Assembly (NCBI RefSeq): GCF_042242105.1
Contig: NC_092020.1
Location: forward strand, 13,147,288-13,211,287
DNA: 64,000 bases
From: Pempheris klunzingeri
Lineage: Eukaryota; Chordata; Actinopteri; Acropomatiformes; Pempheridae
Direction of reading: 5' to 3'
Made by a program: the position numbers and the translations under genes
The notes under the pieces: model-generated
The model's input: the letters and a program-made list of their open reading frames with translations, nothing else
Told to the model about the DNA's origin: nothing
The model's database searches: none
Part shown: positions 61,620 to 64,000 of the stretch, piece after piece
Layout of the letters: each line of letters begins with the position of its first letter
Position numbering within the stretch: the first letter of the stretch is position 1

Positions 61620-62514
61620 GTAAGAAGGATTACTTTATTTCAAGACACTTCTGGTATGACTGCTAATGATGCAGATCCTGATGATTTACACAAGTACCTA
61701 AAAATTGCCAAAAAGTACTGAATCACACATACCTAAGAAATGGCAAAACCTTATGAAATATTTGCATTTTGTGTTTGCTATGTGGATTGGTGTTAAGTAT
61801 TAGTGAAGTTACTTAAGGAGAGGTTTCAGTAAACAGTAGTATTTACCCTCTCATGATACTGAAGACAGTTGATTTCTAGAACAAGACAACTCATCCAAAG
61901 CAAACTCATTCCTTAAGAAAATGAATGCCCCCAACTTGTTTGTGTCTATTTCATATTTCATTACATGCGACTTCTTTCAGACCATGGAGAACTTTGTATT
62001 CAGTACAATGACCAACTTTGACTATTATAGTTTCAACTCTAATGTGCCTATTTCAGCCATGTGTGGGTGTGTCATAGTAGGTAATTAATTGACTGTGAAA
62101 CATAAAAAAAGATGCATAATTTGAGCTGACTGTGCTTAAACCTTGCAAAATAATGAAAAAAAAATCGCCGGTTTGTTTCCGCAGATAATGTTGAAGCTTT
62201 TCCTAAAATCTGGATCATTTTTACTACTGCATCTGGTCCTACAGATCTAATGTAAAGCTCTTCCAGTACATAAATATCCCAATAGTCATTAGAAAAAGAC
62301 GTGTTACTATCATTTGTGTTTACAGCAGATTGTGGTCTGAGTGTTTTATATGCTTTTTATACATATTTATGTTTTTTGCTCTATGCACCTATCAACTAGG
62401 GTTGTTAACATGTGTCTAAAGAGAGTATCTGACCGACTGACAGAGTTACTTGAGGTCTGTGCTCACTGATGTAGCTGAGGTGATTCAGTGGTCCATGAAT
62501 GGCTGCAGTTACGA

Positions 62515-62541
62515 CAGAGAGGGGGAGAGAGAGAGAGAGAG
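62515..62541 (+). repeat. GA-rich microsatellite
   Basis: A purine run, CAGAGAGGGGGAGAGAGAGA continuing in GA units, about 27 bases. Simple sequence; no function inferred. Confidence 0.85.
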
Positions 62542-62877
62542 CCTGCGGCTGGTGTGCAGTGAATTACAATGTACAGCCAGTCAGGTGGGGTTGGGGCACT
62601 TTGCTTCAGCAGGGATCTTCATTCATTACAGGACTGCAAAGCAGCAAGCAATGCTTTACTAGTTTTCATGTGATTCTGTTTCTGGCTTTTTGTGCTTTGG
62701 GCTTGAAAAAAAATTCTCGGCAGTGATATAAAAGAGTATATACAGTTTACACGTACTATGCACACTAGCCGCTGTGCAGATGATCCGTTTTGACTGACTA
62801 AAAAATAGGTCATATTTTATGACAAGTGTGAAGGTCTGAATGCTAGGCTTCTGGGCTGATTCTGTGTCGAACACTGT

Positions 62878-62896
62878 GCGTTGCCCATAGCAACGC
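62878..62896. promoter_or_regulatory. RFX/X-box-like palindrome
   Basis: GCGTTGC, CCATA, GCAACGC: a perfect 7-base inverted repeat. GTTGCC...GCAAC fits the X-box bound by RFX factors, with half-site spacing within the usual range. It lies in the exon-free region 1.26 kb after V19. It could be part of an enhancer or of a promoter of the next gene; this is inference from the motif alone. Confidence 0.45.
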
Positions 62897-64000
62897 ATGG
62901 GGAGATCCACCTCTCTACTGGTTTCCACAGACGAGCATGTGCTCAGTGGTCTTAGCAACAGCAGCAGAAGAGGATGAAAGAGGGAGGAATAGAGAGAGCA
63001 GTGTAGGAAGGGGGAGGGGAGGTGGCTTTTATATGGCTCATCTTTAGACATCTAACAATATTTAATGAAAATGGGTTTATTTAGATAAAAACACATGGAT
63101 TATGCTCACGAAATCACCATTGTAAATCAGGCAACAGATGGTGCAGATATAGAAGCAATAGTGAAGGCGGAAATACTTGATCTTCTAATTAGATATTATA
63201 GAACGGAGATAATCTTTTCTCTCAAACAACTGGGTCAGCCTTAGATTTCCTACCTAGAAAATGATAGAAAAACATGTATTTTAAACTGCCATTAAATGTG
63301 TCTTGATATTCTAACCTACTGAGCAGCATGAGAAATGAAGCAGTAAACCAAAGTGGAGTATGAATGCAGGAAGGGAAAGGATCAGTTCAGATTCAGAGTC
63401 GTGAAGCCGAGCCTGAACACACTTTCTCAGCAGTGCACTGTCCAGTTTTACTCAGAGCTCTACTAGATAGCACTCACTGCCTGTGTGTATGCATGCATAT
63501 TTTATATGCGCATGTTTGTGTGTGAGGCATCATGAGTTTTGCCATACAGCAGCAGTGCTAAGCTGTGCCTGGACAGCAGATGCTCAGAAAGGATTTATTG
63601 CTCTGATCAAAAATGAGTGCATCTCAATAAACCTAAAAAAGTGCAAGGTTGTCTCCAGTTACACCGTCAGCATATGACTGAAGGAGTTGTCACTCACTGA
63701 ATTGTGCATCACTGCACTTTTGTTACTTTGCCTTGGCATTTTTTTGTGGAGAAAATAAAAGAGGAGCGGGTGAATTGCAAGTAGGGTTGTGAGCTGCATT
63801 CAGAATGAAAATACATGGGAGGTGCCCTGGTACACTGATGAATCAACACATTATGCTCGATCATGCAAATGTTTTTGCCTTGATGCAGGTACAAACAACA
63901 CAATTGAAGTTGGTAACATTTTAATGTAGGCTTTTTCTATTGTTTGTAACTTTAAAACATGGCTGTTAAACAGGAGACTGTAAACTGAATACAGTAGGTC

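Larger units (their letters stand above)
61620..64000. other. Downstream region without a recognisable gene
   Basis: This 2.4-kb region begins at the V19 splice donor. I see no further variable exon, none of the protocadherin alpha constant-exon signature (PNPDWRYSAS), no promoter element of the CSE type and no transposon I recognise. It is therefore intronic with respect to transcripts from V1-V19. It includes a GA microsatellite and an X-box-like palindrome, listed separately. Confidence 0.6.

Noticed and set aside
63011-63030. CTCF-like AGGTGGC in a G-rich run near 63020
   Set aside because: Only seven core bases match, inside low-complexity purine sequence.
63541-63590. REST half-sites (CAGCAGC and GGACAGC) near 63550-63577
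   Set aside because: Half-site spacing is too large and the left half is poor.
61620-64000. Protocadherin constant exons or a C-type exon
   Set aside because: No frame in this region carries cadherin repeats or the alpha constant-region signature.

Overview
The window is a stretch of a clustered protocadherin alpha (Pcdh-alpha) locus from a bony fish, almost certainly a teleost. It holds one partial and eighteen complete 'variable' exons, all on the + strand, head to tail, with no stop or frameshift in any of them. I number them V1 to V19 by position. Each complete exon encodes a signal peptide, six cadherin repeats (EC1-EC6), one membrane helix and a short cytoplasmic tail, and ends in frame at a GAG|GTAAG-type splice donor (GTGAGT in V5). 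In this gene family each variable exon has its own promoter and is spliced to shared constant exons downstream; those constant exons are not in this window. The alpha assignment rests on protein features I recognise from the family: an EC1 of the NQNDGILYV...IDREEVC type with a Cx5C loop, an EC2 with [11 protein letters not shown] and LDRE...LTALDGGKP, and an EC6 with [14 protein letters not shown]. The repeated exon layout without introns is vertebrate; the intact, heavily homogenised 3' ends and compact spacers (about 0.4-1.4 kb) fit a teleost. I cannot name the species or say which of the duplicated teleost clusters this is.

Layout. 1-11 kb: V1 (partial), V2, V3, V4, the more divergent members. 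11-27 kb: V5 to V9. 27-56 kb: V10 to V17, a young, actively duplicating group whose spacers recur in three families (A, B, C). 56-62 kb: V18 and V19. From 61.6 kb to the end there is no exon; it contains a GA-rich microsatellite and an RFX/X-box-like palindrome.

Regulation visible in the sequence. Every complete exon has one copy of a 20-base element, consensus near TCGCATGGTGTCAGTGTAAT, 229-271 bases before the ATG and always in the same orientation. It matches the known Pcdh promoter element (CSE) and resembles a CTCF site. Most spacers also have, 240-720 bases further upstream, a REST/NRSF site (RE1) on the - strand, read on + as CTGTCCATGGTGCTGAA; it is absent before V4, V6 and V19 and decayed before V8, V15 and V17.

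Evolution. The last 792 bases of every exon (end of EC5, EC6, membrane helix, tail) are nearly identical in all nineteen copies, with shuffled variants that show gene conversion. A recent 6,929-base tandem duplication (about 40.6-47.6 kb copied as 47.6-54.5 kb) made V16 a copy of V14 and left V15 as a chimera of a V17-type 5' part and a V13-type 3' part. In the young group EC1 and EC4 are also homogenised, so isoform differences are concentrated in EC2 and EC3.
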